Origin: Euwallacea fornicatus
Lineage: Eukaryota > Arthropoda > Insecta > Coleoptera > Curculionidae
DNA length: 64,000 nt
Assembly (NCBI RefSeq): GCF_040115645.1
Contig: NC_089564.1
Span: 1,178,001-1,242,000 of the forward strand
Direction of reading: 5' to 3'
Below the pieces are notes generated by a model. The model did not search any database and had not been told where the DNA came from. It was given only the letters and a program-made list of their open reading frames with translations. Shown here piece after piece: positions 37,741-49,317 of this stretch. The number at the start of each line of letters is the position of its first letter. Position 1 is the first letter of the stretch. A program made the position numbers and the translations under genes.

Positions 37741-39209
37741 TGACAATGAAATCTTTACTGCGGCCTCTCCAGTAACAGGGGCATAGTTTAAGCACACTAA
37801 TTGTTCATTTTAACAAATTCCTTGTCTCCATAAATAAATAGCTTTATTGGCGCATAATTTTCCCTGCATTTGTGAACGCATTTTAAATATTTTGATGAGA
37901 AATTTGATGCCTTTTGCAGCCATGTATCGCTCCGGGTGCGTTGCCGCTTGGTATTTCAAAGTAAAGCTAGCTGAAAGGGCCAAGCACCAAAAAAATGTGA
38001 ATCGATGTTTATCCCCCCCTACCCCCCCCTCTCCTCACCACGCCTCCAAATCAATAATGGTCATGTTTTTTGATCAGATCAAACTTACCTCAAAATGAAA
38101 AAGTATTTAGCGCTCTGTATATTGGGCGTGAACAAAAAACAAAGTTCGTTTCGAAATGTATAGACGATCCCAGAATCAAAGAAAGGAATAATTTCTTCGT
38201 GATCATATAAAAACGCACAGCTTTCCTCACGCATCACCTTTACCTTACATCACTGTTTTATTGTCAAATCAAGCTAAGAATTTCATTGACCTGTCAAATT
38301 TGATATCTTAGCAATGCACCGTCGGTTTCTTATTGTTGCAATGAACCGATGACTGGCGAATTTCAGCGGTAACTTTGTCCTATCAATGTTATAACAATCT
38401 AAAATATTTTAATTTGGCGGCCGCATTGGCTCTCAGGAGGTGATGCAAGAAACTCGGTTGTTAAATGCAATTCGTGCTACGAACGTGAACCTATAAATTT
38501 TCATAACGGACTAACCTGAACTACCCCAATCCTAATCGTTATACTTATAATAAATCAATATAAAATATTATAAATAGAACATTAGTGACCTGCAACACTA
38601 TATTACTACATTTCGAGGTGGAAAGTATTTCCATTACTATCGAGTTTTGATAATTTACGAACGCTCGCCACTTCGACGTTGACTATAGTGTCTAGATAGC
38701 AAGGAAACTTTCCACCAGTGGTTCATGTACTATTTTATTTACACCCATAATCACGTAATTTATGTTTTTTGTGTAAATCTTGTTCGATTTGATATTTGAA
38801 AATCCAATGAAAAGTTAGTTTCTTCCTAAAAAGGGAAAAAATTGGGCTCTGAAATTGATGTAACGTCGTACTATGGTGAACAAAACAAGAAAGAAACCAT
38901 AAATCTTGTGAAAATTGATAGTTTGGTCCGAGCAATGCTAGAAATTAATAAAAACGAGGCAGGAGTTGGGGGCGGCAAATGCCAAAAGGCCCCTTCTTCA
39001 CTTGGACTTTTTCAGGGTGCATCGCTGGTAGAGACTAAAATACAAAATGACATTTTTATTTCATTTGCAAACTTTTTAGTCCCTTGAAATTTTTTTATAC
39101 CGAAAAAAAAAGATATTCCATAATTCGCCAGATGAAATTGAAAGTTATTATGGACAAGCAATAATTTCTAATAGATATTTCCCTATTTTTAAGAATTTTA
39201 AGAGTTTAT
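37741..39209. other. Intergenic DNA, no gene recognised
   Basis: A C-rich stretch at 38010-38032 and one short copy of the CTAACCTGAACTA string (38512) are the only notable features. Confidence 0.45.
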
Positions 39210-39503
39210 TTAAAAGTGCCCATTAAAAGTTAAGGCAGGTACGACCCTAATTAATAACATAAATAATAAAAATAATAATAATATTAATGAAGAAACTACA
39301 TTGCAGCAACTATTGAAATGTTGAAATGCGTTCGCCCTTTTTCTCATTGATGCCCGTACTCTTTCGAACACCCCCGGAATATTTCCTACGGTTTCATATC
39401 CATCTAATATTCGATTTCGTAACTTATCAACGGTATTCACTATATAATTTTTGAATTTGAACACCTTGTACATAGGTAACGAGGCCTCACCGAACCTACG
39501 CAC
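39210..39503 (-). pseudogene. DDE transposase C-terminal fragment
   Basis: The frame reads IVNTVDKLRNRILDGYETVG, then NIPGVFERVRASMRKRANAF. This is the C-terminal helical region of the insect transposase family, where the usual wording is like T...VFERVR.SM.RR...C. The expected GGHFEHL tail has decayed into unrelated residues. Confidence 0.75.
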
Positions 39504-39957
39504 GTTTATATGAACTTATGGGTTTCTGCTACACCAAGCAAAGGCGCAATTTGATAAAACCATCTAAAAAGCCAAAATCGTTCTTTTCCATTTACGAATA
39601 GAAGATGTTTGAACATGAATTTCATAATTTCAGCTACGAAAAATCGTAGATTGAAGAACGGAAATATTCTTCAGGTTGAAGAACCAATCCGTCCAACGCA
39701 CTTTGATGCAATTTTCATCACCAATAATGGCATAGCTCAACACGTTGTTTTTCTTGGAGAGATTGCATCACAAGTACCTCCCTTTGATCACAATTGTCAT
39801 CTATAGGTCATTACTACACTGCCGCCAGAAAATTTAATGGCATATTGACTTTTCCCATATCGCTCACTGGGATCAGTTCCTATTTTACTTTCAAGTATTT
39901 AAGGATCAGAATCGCATTACTTCATGACTTACTTTAACGACGTTGATTATATGTATA

Positions 39958-40770
39958 CAGGGTGTCTCTGAAAGGTGCGGAAAAGTGCTACCATAAATTC
40001 CTAAGGCTAAAATATGACGATCTAACCCAACTTACCTCACTCCCAAGGTAGATGATTTCGGAGATACAGAGTGTCAAAAGTTCACTTTATTCTTTTACGA
40101 CGTGTTAATCTTTGTACACACGAAAATGGAGGTCATTTTGCACATTTGTTGAAGCGTTTATTATGAATTAACTTTTCATTGATAAATCTTTTATTGACTG
40201 TTTTTACTAGAGAATAAAATTAACAACACGTTTATTTGTTTTTGTAACTTTTGCTGGTACTCTCGTGGCAACGCTATGCAATCGTGAGTTCACGTAAGAA
40301 ATCTAGTTAATTTTCGCTCCAAGCTGTGTTCGATTATTACAATTAATTTAGATCTGATCATACACGAAATGGACTTTTTAAATCCAGATATCTCGCAAAC
40401 GGTTGCTCAAACCAACTCTTACCAGCTGTACTTTTTTCGGTTAAAAAACGTCGGAGAACGAGAAATTTCATTTCGAAGTAATATACAGTGTGGCTCAAAA
40501 GAGTTATTTCGTTTTAAATGTGCGCTACTACATTTTGCAATGAAAATGAAAGCAGATTTCGATTTATCACCCCCCTCCAGCCGAATATTATGATCATACA
40601 CCGGTTATTAAAAAAATATATTTACGAAAAACTGAAACCAAATTGAAATTTCGACGCTTTGTATCACCGAAATCGTCCACTTTTGGCCTGACGTAAGTTG
40701 AGTTGGATCATCATGTTTTAGCCTCAGGAATTCGTGGTAGCATTTTTCCGCACCTTTTAGAGACACCCTG
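39958..40770 (+). mobile_element. CAGGGTGT-end transposon with transposase tail
   Basis: Left end TATA-CAGGGTGTCTCTGAAAGG and right end (opposite strand) TATA-CAGGGTGTCTCTAAAAGG. The arms match for about 140 bp (GTGCGGAAAA, ATTCCT.AGGCTAAAA, GATGATTTCGG-type blocks). Inside the left part, a plus-strand piece at 40113-40166 encodes CTHENGGHFAHLLKRLL and a stop, the C-terminal tail of the family's transposase. The element is thus a deletion derivative of an autonomous transposon. TA flanks are present on both sides. Confidence 0.88.
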
Positions 40771-41827
40771 TATACAATAATATTATCTTTTTGCAGAAAT
40801 TTCAACATGCTGACATTTTATTGTCAAATGTAATTGGCCGTAAATGTCCACCTATTTACATCATTAGTTTAAACTAGCTATTAGCTGGGCTTGATATTTC
40901 GTTTTCCCCAATCATATTTAACCTTTCATACATTTATGAGATATTAAGTTAGAAACTTAAATTCCAATTAGGTTTTCTTTTCGACATTAACATTCTTGTA
41001 CAATACCTGATATCAAAAAAATAAATAAATAAATTTAAAAAAATTAAAAAATTAAAAAATTTTAAAAATTAAAAAAATATATAAAATGCGGTCGACACTT
41101 AAACAAAATGCCCCATTAATGTTGACATAGTTTATCGTTGAATACTGGTGGTAAGCTGAAAAGTTACTTTTTTGTTAATCTTTTGAAAACCTTGAACGGC
41201 ATAAACAAGCCAGTAATAGAAGGTTCGAATTAGCTATGGGAAAAACGGGCAGTATAGAAATTGAACACTTAAATATGTAGCATGATGATAAGTATGCAGA
41301 TACCTACATTAAAAATAAATTTTTGCCAATGCATGTAGTTTTAGTCGAAATACAGTCATACATGTGCGAGTGACGGTGCAAATAGTTTAAAACTTACAAT
41401 GTTACTCGCGTAATCAAATTAAGCAACCATCAGCAATTTAGATATCGATACAAATTATCACTATAACGTGAAATAAAAATTCAAAAGAGCGTGTTCCTAT
41501 ACATGGCCTTGATCCTTAAAAATCGAAACCCCGTTATCGCAAAGCTCACACAAATTACAAAATCGCCAGATAAGCATTAAATAACGATTGTAGTATCGTT
41601 TCCTAAAAATACCATCTGGAGACGGTATTAACGAACCGTTATTGGCCTTGAGGCTCACTACTTGAATTTTTTTTTTATCAATTTGATGTGGAACCACTTT
41701 TCCTTCTGCATTTTATAATCGTCCTTGAACCGGACTATTAAATGATAAATAGGCGAGATCTTCCCTAATGATCGAAATATAAATAGTCAGCTCAAGACGA
41801 AGTATAGAAATAATTATAACTGTTAAG
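40771..41827. other. Intergenic DNA with simple-sequence stretch
   Basis: A/T-only low-complexity sequence at about 41018-41080. No gene recognised. Confidence 0.5.
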
Positions 41828-42060
41828 GTATCTGCACACGTACAGTTCGCCGGACGACTGTTGCCGGAGAGGCCAGAGCCGGCCGGCCGCTATCGGCTAC
41901 ACACAATCAGTCAGACGGCAGGTCAGGACGTGTCCGCCGATACACGAAGGAAACTGGACGTGTGTAGTACCGTGTTTCAGCCCTTGGACTGTCGGCACGA
42001 ATTTCAATCCGCACCAAAATTTTTACCATAAATAAGTGCATAGGTACATTTCACCACACC

Positions 42061-42243
42061 ATGGCAAATCAGCCAGACTTTGTTGAAGAGTTTATAAATA
42101 TTTATCGGAAACATCAGTGCTTACAGAAAGTTAAAGACACGGTGTGCTTTAATAAAGTGCTTAAGACAAACGCGTGTGGAGAAACCACTATTGATTGTTT
42201 AAAATACAAAATAAATAACATAAGAAGCGCCTTTAGAAAATAA
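42061..42243 (+). pseudogene. Truncated MADF-domain DNA-binding protein of the Harbinger element
   Basis: Sixty codons from ATG. FVEEFINIYRKHQCLQKVKD is the start of a MADF domain, and CLKYKINNIRSAFRK its final helix. The domain is nearly complete but the protein stops right after it, where the partner proteins of Harbinger transposases continue. In that family this protein helps the transposase enter the nucleus and find the transposon ends. The stop at 42241-42243 directly abuts the stop of the opposite-strand transposase piece. Confidence 0.75.
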
Positions 42244-42417
42244 CTAAAATTTTTTTATGTTGGCAGCACTTGAGTAGCGAAGCTCCCGTATCAATTCCAC
42301 ATGTGACAAGGTACTACGTTTTCGTAGCCAGTCCGTAACCCAAACTTTCTTTCTTTCCCTTTTCTGCCTTTCTCCTAATAGTGCAATTATTGCAGCTGCA
42401 CACTCCTCTTGCGACAT
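42244..42417 (-). pseudogene. N-terminal fragment of Harbinger-type transposase
   Basis: A 57-codon frame from ATG at 42417: MSQEECAAAIIALLGERQKR, then the block KVWVTDWLRKRSTLSHVELI and RELRYSS. The W-V-x-x-W-L-x-x-R pattern followed by a short L-x-x-E-L segment is the usual N-terminus of PIF/Harbinger (DDE_Tnp_4) transposases. The catalytic domain is gone. The frame ends (TAG, 42246-42244) at the deletion point. Confidence 0.72.
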
Positions 42418-42612
42418 TTTTCAGAATGAGAAGTGTCGTCCTAAATCGATCGTGTATAGTAAATTCTATAATGGTAACAGTTCCGTATCGTAAGCGGCCA
42501 TAATCCTTAAGCGAAACCGTTCGTGTGTATTGGCCGACGATAGCGGCCGGCCGTACCTGTCAATCCGATCATGGACGGCCGGCCGACTGTACGCGTGTAG
42601 GTACCTTTGCTC

Positions 42613-43989
42613 ATATTCGAGCAATATCTGCGAAACGGAAAGGTTTGACCGTAACATGAATTCGGTTCGAAGGGCGTGCAATATTGGCGAACGGTAATTT
42701 CCTTCCGTTTTGATTCAGATCTCACGTTTGCTATGCTCTTTCGGGCTCCTAGGACTATTGCCTGCATATAATAAATATTTATACGTATATTGTTTCTAAG
42801 TAAACTCAGTTTTCAACGGCTTCTTTTTTTCACAATATCTGCTAAAAAGTCGTAGCTGAGGTAAAAGTTGATAGAAAAAGTCGCAAAGTTACCTGTTTGG
42901 GGTCCTTCGAGCAGTGGCACATGGCCGAGCTTAAAACGTCGATTGTCTCCCTTTAAAACTAAGTCGGTTAGGCGTTGTTCGCCCCCCTTTGCGTTTGTGC
43001 TTACCACGTTACTGGATACCCATAAATCTTTTTTTATTTTATTCCAAAGATTATACAGAAAACTTGTAGCTTTAAAATTACAATAGAACCAGGCAATTGA
43101 GGTCAGATTTTATCTTGTTATTTCACTTCAATGAAGCAAAATCTCAAAAATAAATCTGAAATTGTCTTCGTGCATCTCGGTAGTAAGAAAAATATGAAGG
43201 ACCCACGTAAAAACGTTTTGCAATGTACCAAACGGCTAATGTTGTGGAAAATATTCAAGAAGCATTTTCTCCACAGACACATAAACTATGATAGGTTGCA
43301 ACTTGTTTGGATCTAGATGGTTTTTTTTTAGAAGGAAACCATTAAGGAACGTCAACAAAATTTTATTGATTGTGCAAATTTCAATTTTATTTCCAGTATT
43401 CACATGTTTTATGCACTCAAGTGTTTCGAAACGATGCATTTTGAGTATCAAAAATACCTCATGACGTTTCCGATAAAATTTTGTCTACTGTAGATTTCAA
43501 GTTTGTAGAAATTGGAAAAATCCCGATGTCTGCTCGTTCACATTAACAAGCTGTATTACCGGAAGTTTTGCGTCTTGGTTAATGCAGCGTGATCAGGTGG
43601 GTGTTCTTCCAATCTCAATCAAATGTATTTATCAAATTGTCTCTTTTCAGGATTCTGATTCAAGTAAATTTCGAACGCATTAACAGGTTTACTACTACTT
43701 TAAATAAAACATTTAAAAATATCGTATTCCTTTCAGTTTTCGTAAGGTATTTTAAAGCTAAATAGTGGCCCAATAATCCAGATAGGATTTTTGAGAATTT
43801 GTTAATTAAACTAACATTCAGCATAGAGCGCTATTCATAACCAAACCACTATATTTATCGGATAGTTATTTTTATTATTATTTTTTTTAATTTAATTTTG
43901 GTTCGTGCCGTTTTGAAGCAAAAACATTTCGTTTCCAGCGATGTCTAAACCGACTAAGAGTTATATTATAAAATAAATAAATAACATTT
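42613..43989. other. Intergenic DNA, no gene recognised
   Basis: Only short shadow frames. No recognisable domain or repeat. Confidence 0.45.
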
Positions 43990-44750
43990 TATGTTATAGC
44001 TGCGAAACTTCTCGGAGTATAAATATTTTTCCTAAAATTACCTTAATCTACTTTAGACACACCTGTTACCTGGGTAAATCCCCAGAGAGCTAGATCGGCC
44101 GAAGTCGAAGATAAATAAATAAATCCAATTAAATAGACCTGGATTTGTCGTGATTAATGGGAAACTATGGCTAATGGCGACATCTAAACGTCGTCCTGTG
44201 AGGAGAATTTTGCCAGCACTTGTAAATACTGGAGCATCAGGCCAGTGCTGGCAAACATGAAAATTTCTATTTAGATACCTATTAGCGTACTAGAGGGGAT
44301 TTTTGACAAGAATTCGTAAAAGACGTTTGCAGTTCGACAGAAAAATACGCTCACCAAAGCTAATTTTGGGTCGTGTGAACTGGACTGCGGGTGGGACATC
44401 CGCGGACGCCACAGAGTTTAATATAAGCATTTTACAAAGTAAAGTATTTTCAACTGTTACTCGGTAAATTACGGAAAGTTTCATAATTAAGTGTCGGTTT
44501 GAGCATAAGCTCACGTCCCATTCTAATAGCAAATTTCGTAGTAAGTTATCATCAATTATATCAAACTGTAAGTCTAAGTCTCAACAATGTTACATCTTAT
44601 GGGACTTCGTCCTGAAATGAGATATTTCAAACTTAATGTGAATTTCGATAGCTTTATACATGTACCATGAAAGTATTAAGAAACGATCAAACGATTTCGG
44701 TTCGCTTTAAATGGCCCATGATGGAATAGACTTTCGTCACAATTTTTTTT
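43990..44750 (+). repeat. Interspersed repeat family, copy A
   Basis: Shares with copy B (46735-47470) a long chain of conserved blocks: ATGGCGACATCTAA, GTACTAG, AAAATAC.CTCAC, GAGCATAA.CTC, CCATTCTAAT, TCTTATGGGACTT, ACATGT. With copy C it shares GTTACC..GGGT.AATCCCC and GACCGAAGTCGA-type blocks. No protein is encoded. The family is unknown to me. Confidence 0.8.
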
Positions 44751-45780
44751 TTATGTTTCGGATGCAAGATCGGAGTTGCTATTACTACGAAAAAGGCAGT
44801 ATATTGCATTTTTATTAGTTTTCGTTAGACATTTTGAAGATAAAATGCCGAACAATTGGCATGGAATTATAAAGAATTCAAACAATATAACATTATCTAA
44901 TAACTGAAAAACTTATTGAATTGTAAATATTATTTAACTCAAAGAAGTGTCCTGATAATGTAGCAATTATATTTATGTAACTGCGATAATTAAATCACGA
45001 GGGTTTATCGAAAATGGTCAAAATCGAACTTTTTCTTCTAAATCGAAAATATAAGAAGGTCGAAAACCTTTTATCTTTGCACAAAAAATCATCAAGATTT
45101 TTGCCGTATCCTTTTTTCTCTATCTCCTATAGTTACCTAACATCGAAATTTGCCCATCATTTAACTATCAAGGATTTTAAGCTCTCAATATCTCTTTTAC
45201 ACCTATGCACTCAGTTTTAGATTTACGTTGCTTCTACATATAACTGAGCACAGTATCTCCCAGTGCTTCTGGCTTCTTAAAGATCAAGAATACTTTCGTT
45301 TATGATGGTACATCCGGCCGTAGTTCCAAGGATTGATATCAGAGATTTCAAAAAAATCTGCTCGAAATTCGTGGAAAATGTGGAACTGGAATTAATATTT
45401 TTTCTTTACTAAATTTGCATATTAAAAAATGTATTAAATGGTAGTGCAATCAATTTAAGATGGAAATGTCTCCATTTAGGCCTGAATTTTCATGTACAAA
45501 CGTCAAGAACCCTCGTACTGATTTGCATCTGTTGCGTTTCTGGAACAAGCTGTCATGATGTCATCACTACAATCGGCTTGTTTCCACAAATGACATCGAG
45601 TATTGTTCTCGTTTTTCTTTATTTCCTAAAATTATCGCGTTTGCCCACATAGGGTTTACATAAAGGGTGAAATAAATTGATTTTTTTTGTCCGGAATTAA
45701 AATTAAAAAAAAAAAAAATGCTTGGACAACTCGACTTTACAATTTCACATATTTTTGTTGGATAATATCAGCCGTGACGT
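44751..45780. other. Intergenic DNA, no gene recognised
   Basis: AT-rich, short frames only. Confidence 0.4.
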
Positions 45781-46040
45781 CGTCATTATTCCAAATATGA
45801 TGGATCGGAAGGAGTGGATTTATTGAATGACCATCAAGATCTCCGGGTCTTAATCCTTTAGACTATTTTTTGTGGGGCCATTTCAAAAATGTCGTGTACA
45901 AAACTAGGCCCGAAAGAATCGAAGGCTTAAAAACTCGAATCGAAAGAGAATACGTAAATATTAGTTAAGAAGCGATAAATGTGGTTCAGGATGAATTTAT
46001 CCGCCGTTTGAAATACTGACAGGTGCAAGGAAGGTTTCAA
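45781..46040 (+). pseudogene. DDE transposase C-terminal fragment
   Basis: Plus strand: WIGRSGFIE, a stop where Trp is expected, then PSRSPGLNPLDYFLWGHFKN, VVYKTRPERIEGLKTRI and, after further stops, DEFIRRLKY. The motif SPDLNPLDYFLWG is altered to SPGLN, but the catalytic Asp in PLDYF is kept. It is the best-preserved example of this block in the window, yet inactive. Confidence 0.8.
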
Positions 46041-46734
46041 TTTAAGCATTTAATTTAGTAAATACTTAGTGTTCCTACTTATTGAATTCTCTGTTTCGTT
46101 AAAATTTCTTTTATCGTTACCGTAAAGAAAAATGTTTTAAAAAATTTATCAAAAAATTTGTTACGCAACATAGTAAAAAAGTTTAGGTCCTTTATATAAA
46201 GAAATTGTGCCTTTTCACATAAAATTATTAAAAACGGGGGTTATCATTAGCAACAATCACAGGTGATATTATCCAGCCAAAAAATGTGAAATCATAAACT
46301 AATGTCGACATGCCAATCATTTTTTAGTATTAGAAAGTGAATTTGTTCCATACTCTCTATACACCCCGTATAAACATCGAAGTTTGCCTATTCTATGCAA
46401 CGATCATGAAGTGAAAACTAGCAATTAATACTGCCTACTATACCACTATCTATAACCATAAACCATAACAGCTTGTACTATACACTACCCGAAACTACTC
46501 ACACTCACTACCTACATAGACCATAATGACACAGCGTCCTACACCGAGACTAAATACATAATCAAAACCAATACGTCCATTTTTAATGTTACCATTTTAG
46601 TGCAGTGAATCCTGGATAACATTCCGACATATTCGCAGTTGCGCAACCGCGGAGCATTCATTTCAATTTCATTAATGTGCATTTTTTAGGAAAAAAAAAG
46701 TTGGCAAAAGAATCCTTTTAAACTGGATAGCAAA
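46041..46734. other. Intergenic DNA, no gene recognised
   Basis: A reversed transposon-like terminus (ACACCCCGTATAAAC, 46360) is the only notable item. Confidence 0.4.
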
Positions 46735-47470
46735 AAGAGGTTAGTTAGATTAGGTCGCCTTTCGAGTGGGTAACATCCTGAGAGTTCATAGGGACCAAAG
46801 CCGCATGCCGAAAAATGAATACATCCAAATAGATAAACCAGAAGTTATTATAATTCATTAGGAACTATGACACATGGCGACATCTAAGCACAACGTGGTG
46901 GTAGAACCTAAAAAGCATCCTTGCGCATTACACAGTGTAGCAAGACAAAATCATCTCTAATTTACTGGTGTACTAGCAAGGTTTTTCGGTAAGAAATGAT
47001 AAAATGTATTTCAGCAGGAAAATACACTCACTTAGTATCTGTGATCAGTACAAATTTTGGTGATGTAAACCGTACAGTGGGTAAAACGGGATGACAGCAA
47101 TAGCAGATGTGACAAAGTTTATCATATCCATTTTCGAACGCACGCTATATTTTCAGTGATTTTTCGAGAATCGAAGAAAAATATCATAGTTGTTTATAAG
47201 GACGAGCATAAACTCCCATTCTAATTGATAGTTTCATAATGAATTCCCAATGATCTCAAATCGCAATTTTGTCCGCGGTCTCAACAGTGCTAAATCTTAT
47301 GGGACTTACCCTATCCGTAAAGTGACTTTTTAAACGCAAAACGAATTTGATCCCCGGCTACATCGCACTTTCTTCAATTTGTACATGTCCCTGTAAGTGT
47401 TTGAAAACTTCATGTGTGATATCTACATTGTCAACTAGATGGCAGGCTTAGGTCGTTTTGTAGTTCACTT
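46735..47470 (+). repeat. Interspersed repeat family, copy B
   Basis: Starts with GGTTAGTTAGATTAGG and runs parallel to copy A through ACATGGCGACATCTAA, GAGCATAAACTCCCATTCTAAT and TCTTATGGGACTT. Diverged, with no coding frame. Confidence 0.8.
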
Positions 47471-49270
47471 TGTTTACTATTCAAGACATCCTGAAAATAT
47501 CAGGGCCGAAAGAGAAGGATAAAATTTATGAAACCTGTTTTTATTTACGTAGGGTAAACAAGAAAAATAAACATTTAATTCTATATGAGGTACTAATATT
47601 TATATTTCCCCTTTATACGCAGTTATTTACATGACCTTTCAGCACGCGCTGTACAGTTGCATCTTGTGGAACTCCCATTGCAGGGTATAGCGAATTCGAG
47701 TTCTATCATCTAATTAGAGAGAGCAACAAACCAAAACTCAATTTTTTTGCTCTTAGTTATTACTGCACCAATTGCTGTGCGTTATACATCAACAAAATTT
47801 GTAACAAAAACTTGTCTTAAAGTCGAAAAAAGACTTACCGAGGCCGTATTTGGAAAATATGTTCGATGACCATTCTTGACAAACGACTCCAGGACTGCCG
47901 TGTTGAAACTTGTTAAAAAACTGCAATGAAAAAGGGGTTTTCATTTTTACCTATCTCTCACCACAACTCGAGGAAAAATAAAAAACAATTTTGGAGATCT
48001 GTTGATCCGTGTCGTGAAAGTATCCCCTTAGCCCTTACCAAGAACACAATGTGTCATATACCATACATAATATACAGTGTGTCAAAGATCCGGATATACC
48101 GAAATAATATTCTACACCTTTAATATCTAGAAATATCAAAATTAAAATACATACGTATATTATTTCGTGTCGCGTATCGTTTATAGACAAAAAAGGGTGT
48201 ACGTTTTTTGTATGTTTCGAAGAGGTATCAGTTCTTAGACTCATATAAAAACTGATAGGGTTTCGAGCATAAATATTTATAAGTTTTTACAAACGTACAG
48301 TTTACCGGTCAGGATCTTGCAGTGGAGAGTATTATAGTGAAGAGGTATGCCGTTGGATGGTGCCACATTCCGAAAAAGGCGATATGAATAGAAAATTGAG
48401 ATAATATGTGTTTGGAGTTTAAATTAAAAGGGGAGGTGCTTAACGTTATTTTTTAGAAGTTTATATGCAAGTCTTCATACGTCAGCAAGAACGATGTCGG
48501 CTGAAATCGGTTCATTTTAAAGTAGCAGTTAGGAGCGAACAGACAACAGATTAGAAGTGGTATTTTACTTTAGATATTAATTCGAATGTTCTTTTCTTTT
48601 TTAAAAGTCTAAAAGTATCGCAAGTAGAAACTCCCTCACCTTCGTAAAGGATTTTATATATGACTTATTCATTTTCCCTTCATGGTTTTGTTTTTGTAAG
48701 ATTGGAATGTAGTGTTTTCTATCCTAAAAATCATTCTAATATTGAACGTATTTCCTAATCGTTCGATTTTTTATGGTATGCGAGCAATGTATGATAGCCA
48801 CATTTCTACTGCAAATTACATGTTACGTATAGCCAACCGGCATTTTTTTCGATTCCCGGCAACAACAAATAAAATCCACTGCTTTTTACTGTTTAAAATC
48901 ATAGCCTGAAAGCAAAGCAGATAAAGGGTCGCGCAGGTTTTTTGCCTTTTCCTCGAAAACAATATCATGCCGTCAACGGAAGAACGACAGGCGTACATAT
49001 CACCCATCAATAAATGAGGAAGTTCTGAAATTTTAGTTGAAATAATAAAAAATACATAGGTTTCTACTTAGCCGAAACGTGTAAAAATAGCAGCAGAATA
49101 GTGCATCATTGTATCGAGAATAACCAATCTTTCTAAAAAGACATGAATATCCGGCTGCTTATTTGAAGAAAAATGGTAATGTTGTCTTAAATGATAATTT
49201 ATAAACTAACATTTTGCAACCGAGCAATGGGTTAATAAAGGAAAAAATGAACATCTGACAATCAATTCTC
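47471..49270. other. Intergenic DNA downstream of TRIT1
   Basis: No gene recognised. One isolated TATACAGTGTGTCAAAG terminus lies near 48072. Confidence 0.45.
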
Positions 49271-49277
49271 ATTAAAT

Positions 49278-49283
49278 TTTATT
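49278..49283 (-). terminator. Polyadenylation signal of TRIT1
   Basis: AATAAA on the minus strand, about 35 bases past the TRIT1 stop codon. This would give a very short 3' UTR. Confidence 0.6.
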
Positions 49284-49317
49284 AAAAAATGTATTTAGTA
49301 ATATATACAAAACTAAC

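Larger units (their letters stand above)
41828..42612. mobile_element. Internally deleted PIF/Harbinger-type transposon
   Basis: The left end GGTATCTGCACACGTACAGT and the right end (opposite strand) GGTACCTACACGCGTACAGT are inverted repeats. Both ends are followed by GC-rich GGCCGGCCG blocks and a GGCCGGCCGCTATCG segment. Between them stand the 5' halves of two convergent genes: a MADF (Myb/SANT-like) gene on plus and a Harbinger transposase N-terminus on minus. Two-gene organisation with a Myb-like partner is the hallmark of PIF/Harbinger elements. Target duplications are not clear. Confidence 0.8.

Noticed and set aside
38010..38032. C-rich stretch as possible regulatory i-motif
   Set aside because: Short, interrupted by T and A, and no gene nearby.
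41018..41080. Regular AAATTAAAAAATT pattern considered as a possible repeat array
   Set aside because: Simple A/T low complexity without a fixed unit.
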